This document shows, in pieces, positions 42,612 through 54,522 of a stretch of 64,000 nucleotides of DNA (within the stretch, counting starts at the first letter, position 1; every line of letters begins with the position of its first letter). Source of the DNA: Isoetes taiwanensis (lineage: Eukaryota; Streptophyta; Lycopodiopsida; Isoetales; Isoetaceae). The stretch covers positions 5,990,025-6,054,024 of the forward strand of contig JAJEKV010000002.1 in NCBI GenBank assembly GCA_021234155.1, read 5' to 3'. The position numbers and the translations under genes are program-made. Under the pieces are notes generated by a model. The model worked only from the letters and a program-made list of their open reading frames with translations, was not told the origin of the DNA and ran no database searches.

Positions 42612-44879
42612 GTAAGAAGTGCTCTGTTTGATCTGCCGTAGCTATTCAGTTTTGAAATCTCAAACTTTGCACTAGAAACTAAGCCAATAACAAGTCAAAT
42701 TACAACAATTTTAAAAGCCACAGCTCAGTTCTCGGATTTTTTTTGTGAACATTATTCTTGATGCATCATAATGCAAAACTTGATTTATTCTGCATGAGTC
42801 CCATTTTACAACATGAGTCCGAACCGTCCAAATGTGATCCATTCTAATATAGTGCAGCTCATCATGAAATTCAAAAAACCAAACCTGGTGGAAATCGGTG
42901 GCATCACCTTCCTGCTTATTGCCATTTAGTATGATTTGAAAGTTATGGGAGCTTCCTCGATAATTAACAGTGTTTTGCAATTAGCATTGATTGTTTTTTT
43001 GTTTTGAAGGCGGTGTTTGCAAATTGCTAAATGTAATAACGAATTCAAGGAAGGAAGGACACATCAAAAACTCCGTTAGTGGAATTTTGGTCTAATTTGT
43101 AGACTAACAAAAAGAGCCGGATTGGACCTGTTACATCAAAAAATTAACTTGGTCTGCATTAGGCAATAAGACTGAATCACAGTAGATTTGCTTCTTAACC
43201 TATATGGAAAGATACAAGGAAGCCATATCCTTTTTTTTTCTTAGTCATAAAGGCCCTTCTGCATTATAAAACATAGCAAGGGTTTGTTGAAGGAATTAAA
43301 AGAGCCTTTTTTATTAGTTTTAGAGAAATCTGCCCTTATTCAATAATCGATAACATGCTTTTTATTGAGACTAAGTAAAACCTTTGATAATGAGTGCTAA
43401 GATAACCATTTCTTGTAGAGCTCCATTGTATGGTCGAGCAAGATTCATAAAGATTGAAATTTATTTCCTCATTCTTATGTTTTTTGTATATGAGATTTTC
43501 TTACCCAAGAAAAGGGCCTGATGTCATTAGGCAGAGGGTTCTTTGGCTGGGCCAGAAAATGGCCTTAATTGCACCGGGCCCTTTTCCTGGGTCGAAAATG
43601 GACTAGACAGGCTATTCACTCAACATGAAAGGTTGTCAAGACTATTTTTAGCTATCCGTATCTGACATGTGACGTCTGAGATGAATTCATTCCAGAACTA
43701 ACAGCAGAATAGACTACAGAATGAAGACCAAATTTTTTAGAATGTTGACCAAAAAACATCAGAATAACAGGCATCTATCGCTTCAAAAATAATTGACATG
43801 TGTCAACATTTGATTGGTGGATAAGGCTGAAAATTAGCCCGAAAATCCTTCTAAGACTCCAAAATTCTAAGACTTCATATATTCCTTGCTCTTGTTTATT
43901 CTTGAAGAATCAGCTGATGAATTAAAAGTCCAGCATTGAGGGATCATAGAAAAGTTGATGCAAATGTAGAAATTCGAATTAGGTTAAGATTAAATATTGG
44001 TGGCCTTAAATGAAACGAAATCAGATGTCTCAGGTACATAGTTTCTTGTCCGATCTAGTTCCATTATTTTTTGTTAGGTCTTGAGGGTATTGAAGAGAAT
44101 GCCATTATAACCCTTAGTTTTGACCTGAATCTCTAGCATGCTTCCCAATTCATAATCTTAGATTGTTTACAACAACATGCATCCCAGCTTAAAACCTTAA
44201 ATGGTTCAAAACAATTTGTCGTACTGCAGGTCATTCAGGATCTTAAATTGAGCAATGAAATCCTCCGATATAAAATCTTTTGACAGGTTGGAATACATGT
44301 GCCTTGGTGTATGAAGAGAAGCCTAATCTGACATCCAAATAACAAATGTATCCGCATGCATTTACTGTTATACTAGTGTTTTTGCTATGTTCCCTACGTG
44401 GCAACTCACCCCTTCCCCTCCCTCAACAAATCTAAGCCATGCTCAGTTAGATTAGCACTCGTTGATCATCAACAACTCTTCCCATAGTATATCCAAAAAT
44501 ATACTAGGCATATCCCTGGCCTCAAAGGGGAGAATGTGCTAGGTAAATGCTTGGGTAGAGGGGGTTGTCATGAACTTAGGATATTTGTATGGTTGTCATA
44601 GAGGTTTCTTGTGGGAGGCTGATAGCGTGGCAACATTAGGGGATTTAGCCCTGAGCAGTGTTGGCGCTAATGGTTTCCCACAGGAAACCCTAGTTCCCAT
44701 GTGGTTAGCTGACCTAAGCCACATAGGGGTTTAAAATTTTAGGGCTGTACCTGTAAGCAGTGCCACCAAAAATTTAAAAAATTTCAAGCTCAAAAATCTC
44801 CCAAAATGTTAGGAGGCATTTAAAAATCAAACCAATGGTTATTATGCTGGTGAATACTTCATGCCTGATACAGCCCAGG
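42612..44879. other. No gene seen; one large inverted repeat
   Basis: AT-rich. CCCAAGAAAAGGGCC at 43503 and its near-complement GGGCCCTTTTCCTGGG at 43577 form imperfect arms of about 15 bp. Nothing else is recognised. Confidence 0.5.
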
Positions 44880-44960
44880 CTTCCGACAGAACAGAGCTTG
44901 GGGAATCGAACCCCAACAAGATACCAATGCCCTTGCCTTACCCGATTCTCGAAATACTTG
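44880..44960 (-). repeat. Possible tRNA-derived SINE
   Basis: The minus strand reads GGGGTTCGATTCCCC near 44909, a perfect B-box within a self-complementary T-arm. It is preceded by GGGTAAGGCAAGGGCATTGG, where an A-box would be expected but is only weakly matched. No full tRNA cloverleaf is apparent. No tail or target duplication was identified. Confidence 0.4.
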
Positions 44961-45600
44961 AAACATTCCTCATCATGGATATTGCTAACAGCCTTGAAAG
45001 AACAATGAGTCATGGAAAATAAAAGACCTTGGCTTCTGCTGCAGTGAATCCATCTTTTCATTTTGCTAAATAGCATAAACAGGACTCTGTGTTGCAGAAA
45101 AATCAAGAGTCTGTGTATAGATAACAGGGAAAAAAGGTTCATGAAAGGAGATCAGAGCATTGGTTCTCACCTAGACCATCGGCTCTCTGATTGCCCCCAT
45201 CTAGCAGACCTACAGGAGCTTCGTTGCCAGTCAGGATTTCAACGCACATGCAGATTCATGACACTACAAGCTTTGATATTGTATTCTTAACGTAATAATC
45301 AAACCTTGCCAACCTTTTGCAGCCCTGCTTAAACTCTGCCAGAAAGAAAGGTTACATCTGTATCTGGAAACGACCAAGAGATTTGAGGCAAGGCGAGAAG
45401 AAACAAGGCATCTGGCGAAGGCGGCACCTGTAGACCCTGGAAATGGAAAGTATGGGGATGCATGACATCTGCTGCAGCCCACGCCATCTCTAAACCTTCT
45501 GGAAAACAAAAATACAGGTTATATTTCGAACTATTTCGAACTGGGCTATCCACTGTCAACAAAGTATGATTTTGTATACGAATACCAAAAAAAACCTTGA
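44961..45600. other. No gene seen
   Basis: Intergenic sequence upstream of the CAP-D3 gene. Short open frames on both strands have no motif. Confidence 0.45.
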
Positions 45601-45796
45601 ACAATCTTCTTAGGTTATATTTCTACGTTTTGTTACTACACGAGCAACTCAACATTGCATTATGAATTTCAACCCGCTGGTCGAAAAATAAAATTTGACA
45701 TGAATTTCAACCCGCTGTAAAAAGAACTAGGCTTCTTCCACATCTATTTCAAAACTCCCGCCTCTGGCAAACGCCATTCCTTTCTTCTATTCGGAC
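45601..45796 (+). promoter_or_regulatory. Upstream region of CAP-D3
   Basis: Contains GAATTTCAACCCGCTG twice (45665 and 45704). CTCCCGCC at 45755-45762, 35 bases before the ATG, resembles the E2F core (TTTSSCGC), although it does not match fully. E2F control would suit a condensin gene, but this is inference. No clear TATA box is seen. Confidence 0.35.
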
Positions 45797-48700
45797 ATGG
45801 AAGACGAAGAACAGCAGGATATGGCCTCTCTTCTGGAATCGACTTCTCTGCTCTCATATTCTGGAGCAGATACGGCTCCCCAACACCTCCTTTCCAAGCT
45901 TCAGGAAGCATTTCTCTCGGAAAGACATGGCGGAGTTAAGATCCCTTGGGAAGAACTAGCCCAAAGAAGAATACAATTAGGGGACATCGTCAATGGCTTG
46001 TCCAGCATTATGGAACAGGGGATGGGCTCTGGCGTAACAGCAGGTAGAGTGTATCTCGCATTATTACTAGCTCAGGATTCGCCCATCTACAGCCTTTTTA
46101 GCCCCCTTGCATTTCAAACCCTTTTTCGTTGTATTAGATGTTCATGCAAGCCCATTGTAAAGCCTTCCAACGATGAGGCAGGGCCTTCTAATTATCAGGG
46201 AAAAAAACTAAAAAAAAAAGGGAAAAGAGCAAGGGACTTATACCAAGAACGTGAACATGATGCCAATATGGAAATTGAGGACGAATCTGTCTGTCGTGCT
46301 TCTTTCAAAGACATTGTTGCCCTGATCAAGGAGTTGGCCATGGTAATCAAGGTTTTGTCTTTTAAGGACCACCAGGAAAGCTTAAAAGGGTTAGTGGAAC
46401 TTTTGATTGAGTTACCACAATTGTTCTTGGAATTTCAAGGGCACGAGGACTTAGATGATACCGCATTTCGGGGTGCAAAATCCAGGAGAGGCTGTTCCAA
46501 TAATGCACCATCACTTTCTCAATCTGTTGTTCCCATCTTGTTCAGCATGTTCAGAACACTTTTAAAACCTAATCATGGTGATTCTCAGTCAACTGCAATT
46601 ATGATTTTGAAGCTTTTTACACCAAGCATCCTTCTCACTCATGGGACCGCAAGCCCTCAGCACAAGTACCAGATTCGAACAGCTTGCCTAAACTTTGTTA
46701 TCAATGATATGTTGAAAGGTGAAGATAACCATGCGATTCGGATGGCAGTATTGGCTTTGTCTAGGTACATGTGTTTGAAGGCGCCTGAGAAAAGTGATGG
46801 GCGCACACATGCAGTGGAGGCATTGTTAGAGTTTGTGAGACATTTTAATGCAAACGAGTTATCTTTGTTCAGTAAGTTTGTTGCTAAACTAGCGCGAGGG
46901 AAACCAAAACATAGATTACTTGCAGTAGATATTGCTCTTGTTTTTCTAGAAAACTTGCCCGATCCACTTGGGCTGCACAGAGATGTACACGAAGATGAGC
47001 AGAGTCGTTGCATGAAAGACAATGCGTACCCACGTCACGAAGAAGCTGAATGTGTTGATCCCATTGATACAGAGGATAAAATGGACGAAGCAGAGCCATC
47101 TAAGGCTATGAACATACCAGAAAATCTTTGGTGGGGTATATCATGTTTAGAGACTCTTCTGCAGCGTTGCTCAGACAAGATTCCTGCAATTAGAGCTCGA
47201 GCCCTAAGTAATCTTGCACAGGCCATTGATTTTTTATCAAAAGAAATCAGGCCCCGCATCTATCTGCAACAGTTGCTTGGTGCGGAATGCTCATCAATGC
47301 CTCCAAGGGAACAGCGTGGCGCCCCAGAAATGTTGTCCACACCATTTCAAGGCATTCCAGTTATGGGGGTTGAGACCCCTTCCACAGGTAGTGGTAACAC
47401 TCCAACTCTGCTCAGCCCAGGTGCCCACCAAGGTAATTTAGGTTCACTGCTACGCAAAAGATGCCAGGATGATAAAGCAGCTGTGCGTAAGGCAGCACTT
47501 ACATTGATAACAAAATCTGCAATATTAATGGGAAGATCACCAGATGAAGAGAGTTTGCAGGCAATGGGTGTGGCTTGTTCGGATGCCATGATCAGCATTA
47601 GAAAGGCTGCCCTTGTTGCATTATCAGAGGTAATTTAATATTTGATGTAAATAATGATAAGCTATTTAGCTGATGAAACTTATATCTGATCTCAGGTCAC
47701 TAAAAGATTTTCAAGAGATAATGCTGTTCTCACAGAATGGTTGCAGTCAGCTCTTCCCCTTATACTTGATAATGAGACAAGCATACGGGAAGAAGTTTTG
47801 GGGTTCTTTCAGGAAATTGTGCTAGATCCGATCGTTGCAATATCTTCTCGCCAAATCTCTAATACCGACATAAAGCTGTTTTTACTACAGAAATCTGAAG
47901 AGAATGTGATATCTCCAGCTGTGCTAAATTTTCTCAAAGGTATGTCAGATGTGAACGTGGCCTCAGTTGTGAAACGCATTTGTGCATGTCTAGGCAAAAA
48001 GAAGGCTTTGAGAGCCACCATAGCTTTAGCATTGCAAAGCTTAGTGACTGCTTCAGCAGACATTTTAAAGAAGAGATCATATGAATTGAGCGAAGTTGAA
48101 ATTGTTGTTCAGGGTGCATGGCTCCTTCTTTCTGAAATTTCTGAGTATGTCCCAAAGGCCATTGGTTGGTCATTTCTTAGGAGCCATTGGCAACTTCTTG
48201 ACAAAAGGAAGTCACGGAGGGCAAACAACAATGAACACACTCCTGTACCGTTTAGTTCTTGTTCAAAACATGAGTACAATGAGTCTGTTGCTTGGGCTTC
48301 TAGTCGTGTGTATTTGTTACAGACCATATCAAATGTAGCTGTTGAACTTCCACCAGATACAGCTGCTGACCTTGCAGACGAATTGCTGAAACACGTTGAA
48401 GCATTTGACATGCATCCAGCAGAGGTAAAAGAAAGCAGTCTGCCTTTATTATTATCTTTAAAGGTTAATTATGAAGCAGTTTGCATGGTCAAAGTGACAT
48501 TTACACCCTTGAGAGTTTATGTTGACAGTGTGCTGAAAGTTGCCCTTTCTTCTGCAGGTCGGTGCGCATGTAACTGCACTTAATACTTTATGTAGACGAA
48601 AAGCTGCCACTTTGGAAGAAGCTGAAGAACTTGTCCATGTGTGGGTGAAGCGTTTGGTTGACAAAGCTGAAGAAATTATTGAGTTATATCTTCATAACAT

Positions 48701-51700
48701 CCAAGAGGCACAGGATACTTCATTCCTCACTCCAAAGGCGAGCAGCAAGAAAAGATCAGGAAAAAGAGCAATGGAGGTTGAAGATGCGTCTTCCCAAATT
48801 GTGGCCGCCATTTTTACAGTTGGTGCAATAGTGCTGGTTTGCCCTTCTGCAAAATTGGGCCGGATAATCGATTTTTTACAGCAAATGGTGTCCCCAAGGA
48901 ATGGGTCAATAACAAAGCCACTAGAATCAGCAGTATATGCACAGACATGGGTTACCCTTGGTAAGCTGTGCCTTGCCAAGGACAAGTTAGCAAAGCGCTT
49001 CATTCCACTCTTCATTCAGGTAATGCTGCTAACACTTACGAATTTGTTTCTCTTCAATTTTATTTATTATGTGTTGAATTAGCTTCCTACATCACTGGCC
49101 CTTGAATTTGTCTGAAGAGCCTGCTTATATGTCCTGCAGGAATTAGAGAGTACAGAATCAGCTGCTGTACGAAACAATATCATGGTTGCCATGACTGATT
49201 ACTGTATCCGTTATACAGCCTTAATTGATGGGTATACATCTCTCCAGATCACCTCTCTTTTTGTTGTCCTATTTTTCTTGTTTCTCTTCTTTAATATCTT
49301 TACATGAAAGTATATGACCTGCATGGATGAGCTGTCTAGAGAAATGAAATGAAAGGTGTATTTACATCCACATTTGCATCCAGATCCTTGTATCTTTATG
49401 AGCCCCTTGTTCCTCTTTCAAATACTATCTTCTCTTTGATATGCAAAGTGTCTGCGTATCATCCTTATGCCATTGGAACAGCCTTAAAAGTGAGTCAACC
49501 TGTATTCCATACTTATATCACATAGGCTGAGCAGTGCAGAAGCGCATGTTTGTCTGCCATCTGCACTCACTTTGCATAATCATAGCTCCCTAGGTATACA
49601 TGGAAAGGGAGGGAAGGAGGGTTCCCCATTGGTTTGCATATGCTTGGATCACCTTGTGATTTCTTGTACATAGCTCCACTTCTTTGTATACCAATTTATC
49701 ACCCCTTGCATGTTCCTGGTCTCAGTTACTAATCTTTGTCTGTGTGTGAAATTGGTATTTGACTTCTAAGTCGTTGCACATGAGATTTGTGCCTTCAAGT
49801 ATGAAGAGCTCCTTTGAGTCCCTTCAGGTTATTTTTGAAGCAGCTTTACTTCAACTCTCGTATTTTATAGTCAAGCTTCTCAACTTTAGGCCGGTGCTTA
49901 TAGAGTTGAAGTTATTTCTGCATGCAACATTTATTTCAACCTTATATTTTGTTGCTTTAGATTATCTGTGTCACTAAACTTTCACTTTTTACATTGATAC
50001 TTATATTCTGTAAAATTTCTCATGCAAATGCAATTTTGTTTTAGCTTAAGGAACTGACGGAGTCAATCCTTCAGAAATATGATAAACTAATTTGAATAAT
50101 GGAGGAAACATCCTTTACATTAAATCATTTAGAACTCTGAAGTAACATATTGCACTGGAAGTGTCCCATGACCGAACTAGACTTTGAGGGCATATTAATG
50201 TTTGATATTTATATGCTAGGTCTTGTTCAAAGTTTAAACTATGTGTGTACCTTATGATCATGAATGCTGATTGATAATCTTCAGGTACATTCCAAAATTA
50301 ACGAAGTCTTTACGTGATAAGTGCGAAATTGTAAGGAGGCAAGCATTTATACTACTTGCGAGGTTATTACAGGTGATTCCAGCCTATTAGACGGGACTTA
50401 TTTTTTCAAATATTAATATACGTTAATGAAACACTCATATCATGTTCCATGAACCTACTAGACATGAAAGAAGCAATAACAAATAACCACACTGCAGAGG
50501 GACTATGTCAAATGGAGAGGAATACTGTTCCATCGGTTCCTTCTTGCACTAGTGGATGATTCAACAAAAATAAGCCAAATGGCAAGTTTTTTGTTCGGGA
50601 CCATACTTAAGAGTGAGAATTGTCCATGAACGTGGTTTCTGATTGTTATTAAGAATGTTTTCGTTTGTTAACTTGCATTGCAATTTTCCTTTGCAGCAAA
50701 AGCTCCATTATTAGCATACAATAGTTTTGTCGAAGCTATTTTTGTGCTGAATGATTATTGTGCACATGCTGGTGGCAGCAGTGCCTTACAGGTGTCAGAA
50801 AATGAACGCCAACTATTCTCTCTAAGGTAGAGATTTGTTGAACGAGGAGTCTGTCTTTATTTGTCTTCTTACATATAAAGGATCTTGATTATAACTGGAT
50901 GTCATTCAGAGGAAGCAATTCAGACGTGGCTGAAAAAAGAATGCATATCTATAAAGCTCTTCTAAACCAGATGGCACCAGAGCATCTCTTGGCCACATCT
51001 GCAAAGTTATGTGCAGAGATTATAGCCGGAGCAGTTGATGGATTACTTGATTTAAACGATCCTCAAGGTCAATGTGTCTTAGAGGTGGTTATTTTGTTGT
51101 GTAATGGCCTATTCTTCGTTATTATCGCATGTAGCTGACCATGTTTCTAATGTTCTGCAGGATGCGCTAAAAGTTTTGGCATGCAAGGAGTTACGGCTTA
51201 ATAATGCTAGTAACCGAGGGCTCGGAGCAAGTGGGGATGGATTAGAGGAAGAGGACCCTGGCAGTACTGGTGGGGCTTTTGCTGCAGTCAAGGGAAGAGT
51301 GGTGACCCAACTTGCCAAGAGGAATCTAATTCAAAATGCAATTCCAATTTTTATAGAGCTGAAACGGTATTATATCATTCACAAATTATTTCACTATATT
51401 GCTTTTGTAAGACTTTGGCTGAGAGATGTTATGTACAGGTTGTTAGAAAGCAAAAGCAGTCCATTGCTTGGCATGCTAATGGAGTGTATCCGTGTGATGC
51501 TTAAAGACTACAAAAACGAAATAGAAGAGATTTTAGTTGCTGATAGACAACTGCAAAAGGAAATCATGTATGACATGCAAAAGCACGAAGCTAGTAAAGC
51601 CAGATCAAAAGTCGAGGCAGTGATGGAAAAGTCCAGGGATGACACTAATAAAGCCAGCAGTTCTGGAGTGCAGACAAATGAGGCTGAAAGGCCTGCAAAT

Positions 51701-52264
51701 ACCTCACTTGTAAACGAGGAAATGAATGCATACATACCTCCAAATCGTCAACACACTTCATCCAAGGATGATGACTTATCCAAGCAACCGCTACCTGTTT
51801 CTGTGATGAAGACGAAGATGAAAATGAAGATGAAGATGAAGGGGAAGGCTTTAGCCACTTCTGCAACAACTCCTTCAAAGGAAAGGAGTTTAATATCACC
51901 AAGGGTCACTTGGCTAGATCAGACTCCTAAAACCAATACAGGAGCACTGCCAACAAATGGAAGGCCAAGCCTAGGAAAGAGCAGATTTGAATCAATGGTA
52001 CCTGTTGCTCTTCCTATAATTGGGAAATCAATTGCCAAGGCTGTTGGGGATGCGACAGCTGCTGCAACAGTTGCCACTGTATTGCAAGAAGTTGCAACTG
52101 GTAAATCAACTCCGTTAGGATCCATGTCTCTCCCAAGACTGCGCTCAGATGTTTCTAGTCTCACCCATCAACTTCAGCAAGAATGTGACTTGGGTCCTGG
52201 AGATGGCAATGAGGTAATTGCAACTGTGAGGAGAAGACAGTCCTTCAGCTCAGCTGATGAATGA
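45797..52264 (+). CDS. CAP-D3: Condensin-2 complex subunit D3 (CAP-D3), ten exons
   Basis: CAP-D3 is the HEAT-repeat subunit that, with CAP-G2 and CAP-H2, joins SMC2/SMC4 into condensin II, which compacts chromosomes in the nucleus. Exons: 45797-47629, 47696-48424, 48558-49019, 49140-49231, 50285-50372, 50498-50612, 50697-50826, 50910-51084, 51161-51366, 51439-52264. All introns are GT-AG and all phases agree, giving 1551 residues, longer than the Arabidopsis protein. Exon 1 holds the N-terminal helical domain, with a Lys-rich patch KKLKKKGKRARD near residue 137. The Cnd1/HEAT core spans exons 4-6: NNIMVAMTDYCIRYTALIDG, YIPKLTKSLRDKCEIVRRQA, then FILLARLLQ, RDYVKWRGILFHRFLLALVD and KAPLLAYNSFVEAIFVLND. 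The motif ILVADRQLQKEI (exon 10) is typical of D3. The C-terminal tail is disordered and basic (KTKMKMKMKMKGK near residue 1400). No stops or frameshifts occur. The start is the first in-frame ATG. Exon edges come from reading frame and consensus sites only. Confidence 0.95.
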
Positions 52265-53436
52265 TTCCAAATGATGGGTCTGTGTCTTTTTGAAGTTGTA
52301 AATATATATTTGTAAATAAGAACATTGAATATGCCATTTCATGTGTATAATATTGCTGGAAATAAGAACTCAAGGGATAGGGTTATTATTGTTTATCCAG
52401 TGAATGATTTTAGCTCGGCACAGTTTTCAACCACTTGGGCAGGCATGAAGGCATTTTGTAGTCTCGTGACAGAGCAATTTTCCTGCTTTGGATTCAAATA
52501 AAAGTCAGGGTACCTGATATGATAAAAGTGACAGCTCTTGAACGTGCGTCCTAAAACACTTTTGCTTGTAAGCTTCTTCAAACTAACGTATACACCAAAT
52601 AGATTTATCAAATTAGTTTATGAAGCTCGATACTTGATAGCCGCATAACAGTGATGTGACGTTACGAAAACTAGGCATTTGATGAGATCGAGGACTCTGT
52701 GCAGATAGGTTCTGCACAAACGAACAAGTTTTTTTATTCCCCTAGATAACATGCATTTGCAGGGCGATGCCCTAGCCTTTCCTGAAATTCACCTCCGAGA
52801 TTGCTCCCGTGCAGCAACGTGTGTATGACATTCATCTTCTCACATTAGTGATACATATTCGAACTACCTCGGTCGTTGGTCTATGATGTTAGGGCCAGAT
52901 AGATTCCACTGTGGAAATTAGGCTAGTGTCAGTTCTGCCTAAACCAATTTTACAATGGCACGTGGTAACTACCACTTGTGGTCTGATTCCATTGCAAGAG
53001 TTAGCAATTACCAAAACACCTCTCCTAAAACCAACATGGAAATGGGGTCTCAAAATCCGTGCAGGATTAAACCCTGTGTTAACACCTAGCACATCCCTAC
53101 AATCTGGACTGGAAAGAGGGATGCAAATTCCGTGCAGATGTAATATGACTGGCTATAACAGGTTTAACTTAATTAAATTACATTTAAGTTAAAGTTTCAG
53201 CAGAAAGTATAAACATTGAAAATTTCGTATCATTCAAATTTTGGTTCATCTAAAACCATGTTTCACATTCGAAATTTTAGTATCAAGTTTCACATTGAAA
53301 TGTTTCACATAGTTTCAGATTGAAATGTTGGTCACAATTTCACATTGAAATGCTTGATCACAGTTTCACAAACATGTAAAATCATCAGACTGAATATCCA
53401 TCATGAAATCACAGCTTCAGAGTGAATTTTGCAGGA
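52265..53436. other. 3' flank of CAP-D3 and unassigned sequence
   Basis: T/A-rich 3' UTR-like sequence follows the stop (TGTAAATATATATTTGTAAA near 52298). No canonical AATAAA was found in the first 80 bases. Short tandem repeats of TTTCACATTGAAATG type lie at 53288-53352 with a 25-bp period. No gene is seen. Confidence 0.5.
53288..53352. repeat. Three 15-bp repeats, 25-bp period
   Basis: TTTCACATTGAAATG at 53288 and 53338, with TTTCAGATTGAAATG between them at 53313. Confidence 0.8.
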
Positions 53437-54090
53437 AACAACATCCCAATCTGCATGCATAAAGATTTGATGTTTCTACTCCATCCCAACCTGCATGAGA
53501 AACCAACAAAAAGACAAAAAAACTCTAACAATACCTAAAGCTCGAGTCGTCTCCCGGCCAGAAGATGTTTGGAAATGTGCATTCCGACCTGCATGCACAA
53601 AAACTTAGAAAGAAATCATCAAATCACAAAAAAATAATGGAATACCTATACCAGGAGTCTCCTGCTGGCCAGGACTGCCGTCAAGAACTCCCATTCCACC
53701 TGCATTTAACAAAAACACAGATATAAGATAAAAAATAAAAAAAACTTTAAAAAATGCATGTGAATACCTGCAATAGAAGCTCCAAAACTGAGAAAAGACG
53801 ACTGGCCACCTTCAAAACTACCTGCTGAAACACCAAAACGAAAAATGAAGCAGCAAAATCCCAAAAATGAAGCGTTTAATCCACAAAATGGATGAATGCC
53901 TCCTTGCACCAAACCGAAGGGCCCTATGAATGCAAAATGACGAGCCGAGGGGCCTCGGAGGATGTCTCTCTGACGGCGCCATAGCCGGACCTCCACCTCG
54001 CAGAAAATAGGGGATAAAAAAAGGGGGACAATTTTGATCCCCCATTCCATGTTGTGGGGGCCCACACCGGAATGAGGTCCCAATGGCCAT
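53437..54090 (-). other. Series of mini-exon-like units (possible minus-strand gene 5' part)
   Basis: On the minus strand three short segments are each preceded by a pyrimidine-rich tract or GCAG acceptor and followed by GTA: 53768-53821 (54 nt), 53652-53699 (48 nt) and 53535-53588 (54 nt). All are multiples of three and in phase 1 would read GSFEGGQSSFLSFGASIAG, GGMGVLDGSPGQQETPG and GRNAHFQTSSGRETTRALG. A less complete unit starts at 53490. Spacers are 68, 63 and 44 nt, the last too short for a normal plant intron. Upstream, 53822-54000 is open from an ATG at about 53988 (MAPSERHPPRPLGSS) and could be a first exon. The units resemble each other (GGAATG, CTGGCC cores), so they may be duplicated exons or simply a decayed tandem repeat. 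No protein family is recognised. Confidence 0.35.
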
Positions 54091-54380
54091 GCCCCCATAT
54101 AAAAATGCTGCGCTTGCTTAATTGACAAGGGTGATCCCCTCGCCTTTAAAGCTTGAATCAAATGCCAGACAAATATTGCTGTTGATTCCCAAAAAACATG
54201 ATCTTAAACATCTATTTTGAATTGGCTTCATACTGCCACTGCTGCAATGGAATGAGAGGTATTGCCCTAAAAAGAAGGCCGAAAGTTAAGATACGAGAGA
54301 GACGCGACGTTGCCACATGTGGAATCTGGCCCTTATGACCCAGAACATATTATGACCATAACATATGAGGTGCTACATAT
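54091..54380. other. No gene seen
   Basis: Short intergenic stretch with GCCACATGTGG near 54313 (partly palindromic). No coding motif. Confidence 0.4.
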
Positions 54381-54522
54381 TTGCTACATATTTTAAACAA
54401 GGTGCGCCCTGGACTACCAAAGTCGTTGGATCCGCCGAGCATTAGTGATACATATTCAAAATGATTTGCTACATATTCTAACTGAAATGCGCCCCGGACT
54501 ACCTGAGCGGGTGGATCCGTCG
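54381..54522. repeat. 85-bp direct repeat
   Basis: TTGCTACATATTTTAAACAA with GGTGCGCCCTGGACTACC and TTGGATCCGCCGA (54381-54438) recurs as TTGCTACATATTCTAACTGA with AATGCGCCCCGGACTACC and GTGGATCCGTCGA (54466-54522). Confidence 0.85.

Noticed and set aside
43503-43593. MITE based on inverted arms
   Set aside because: The arms are imperfect, no TA or other target duplication was seen, and no second copy exists in the window.
44880-44960. Intact tRNA gene
   Set aside because: The T-arm is good but no acceptor stem, D-arm or anticodon arm could be drawn.
53706-54161. Single 151-codon minus ORF
   Set aside because: Rich in Phe and low-complexity, and it runs through the apparent exon/intron boundaries. 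The mini-exon reading or no gene at all is more likely.
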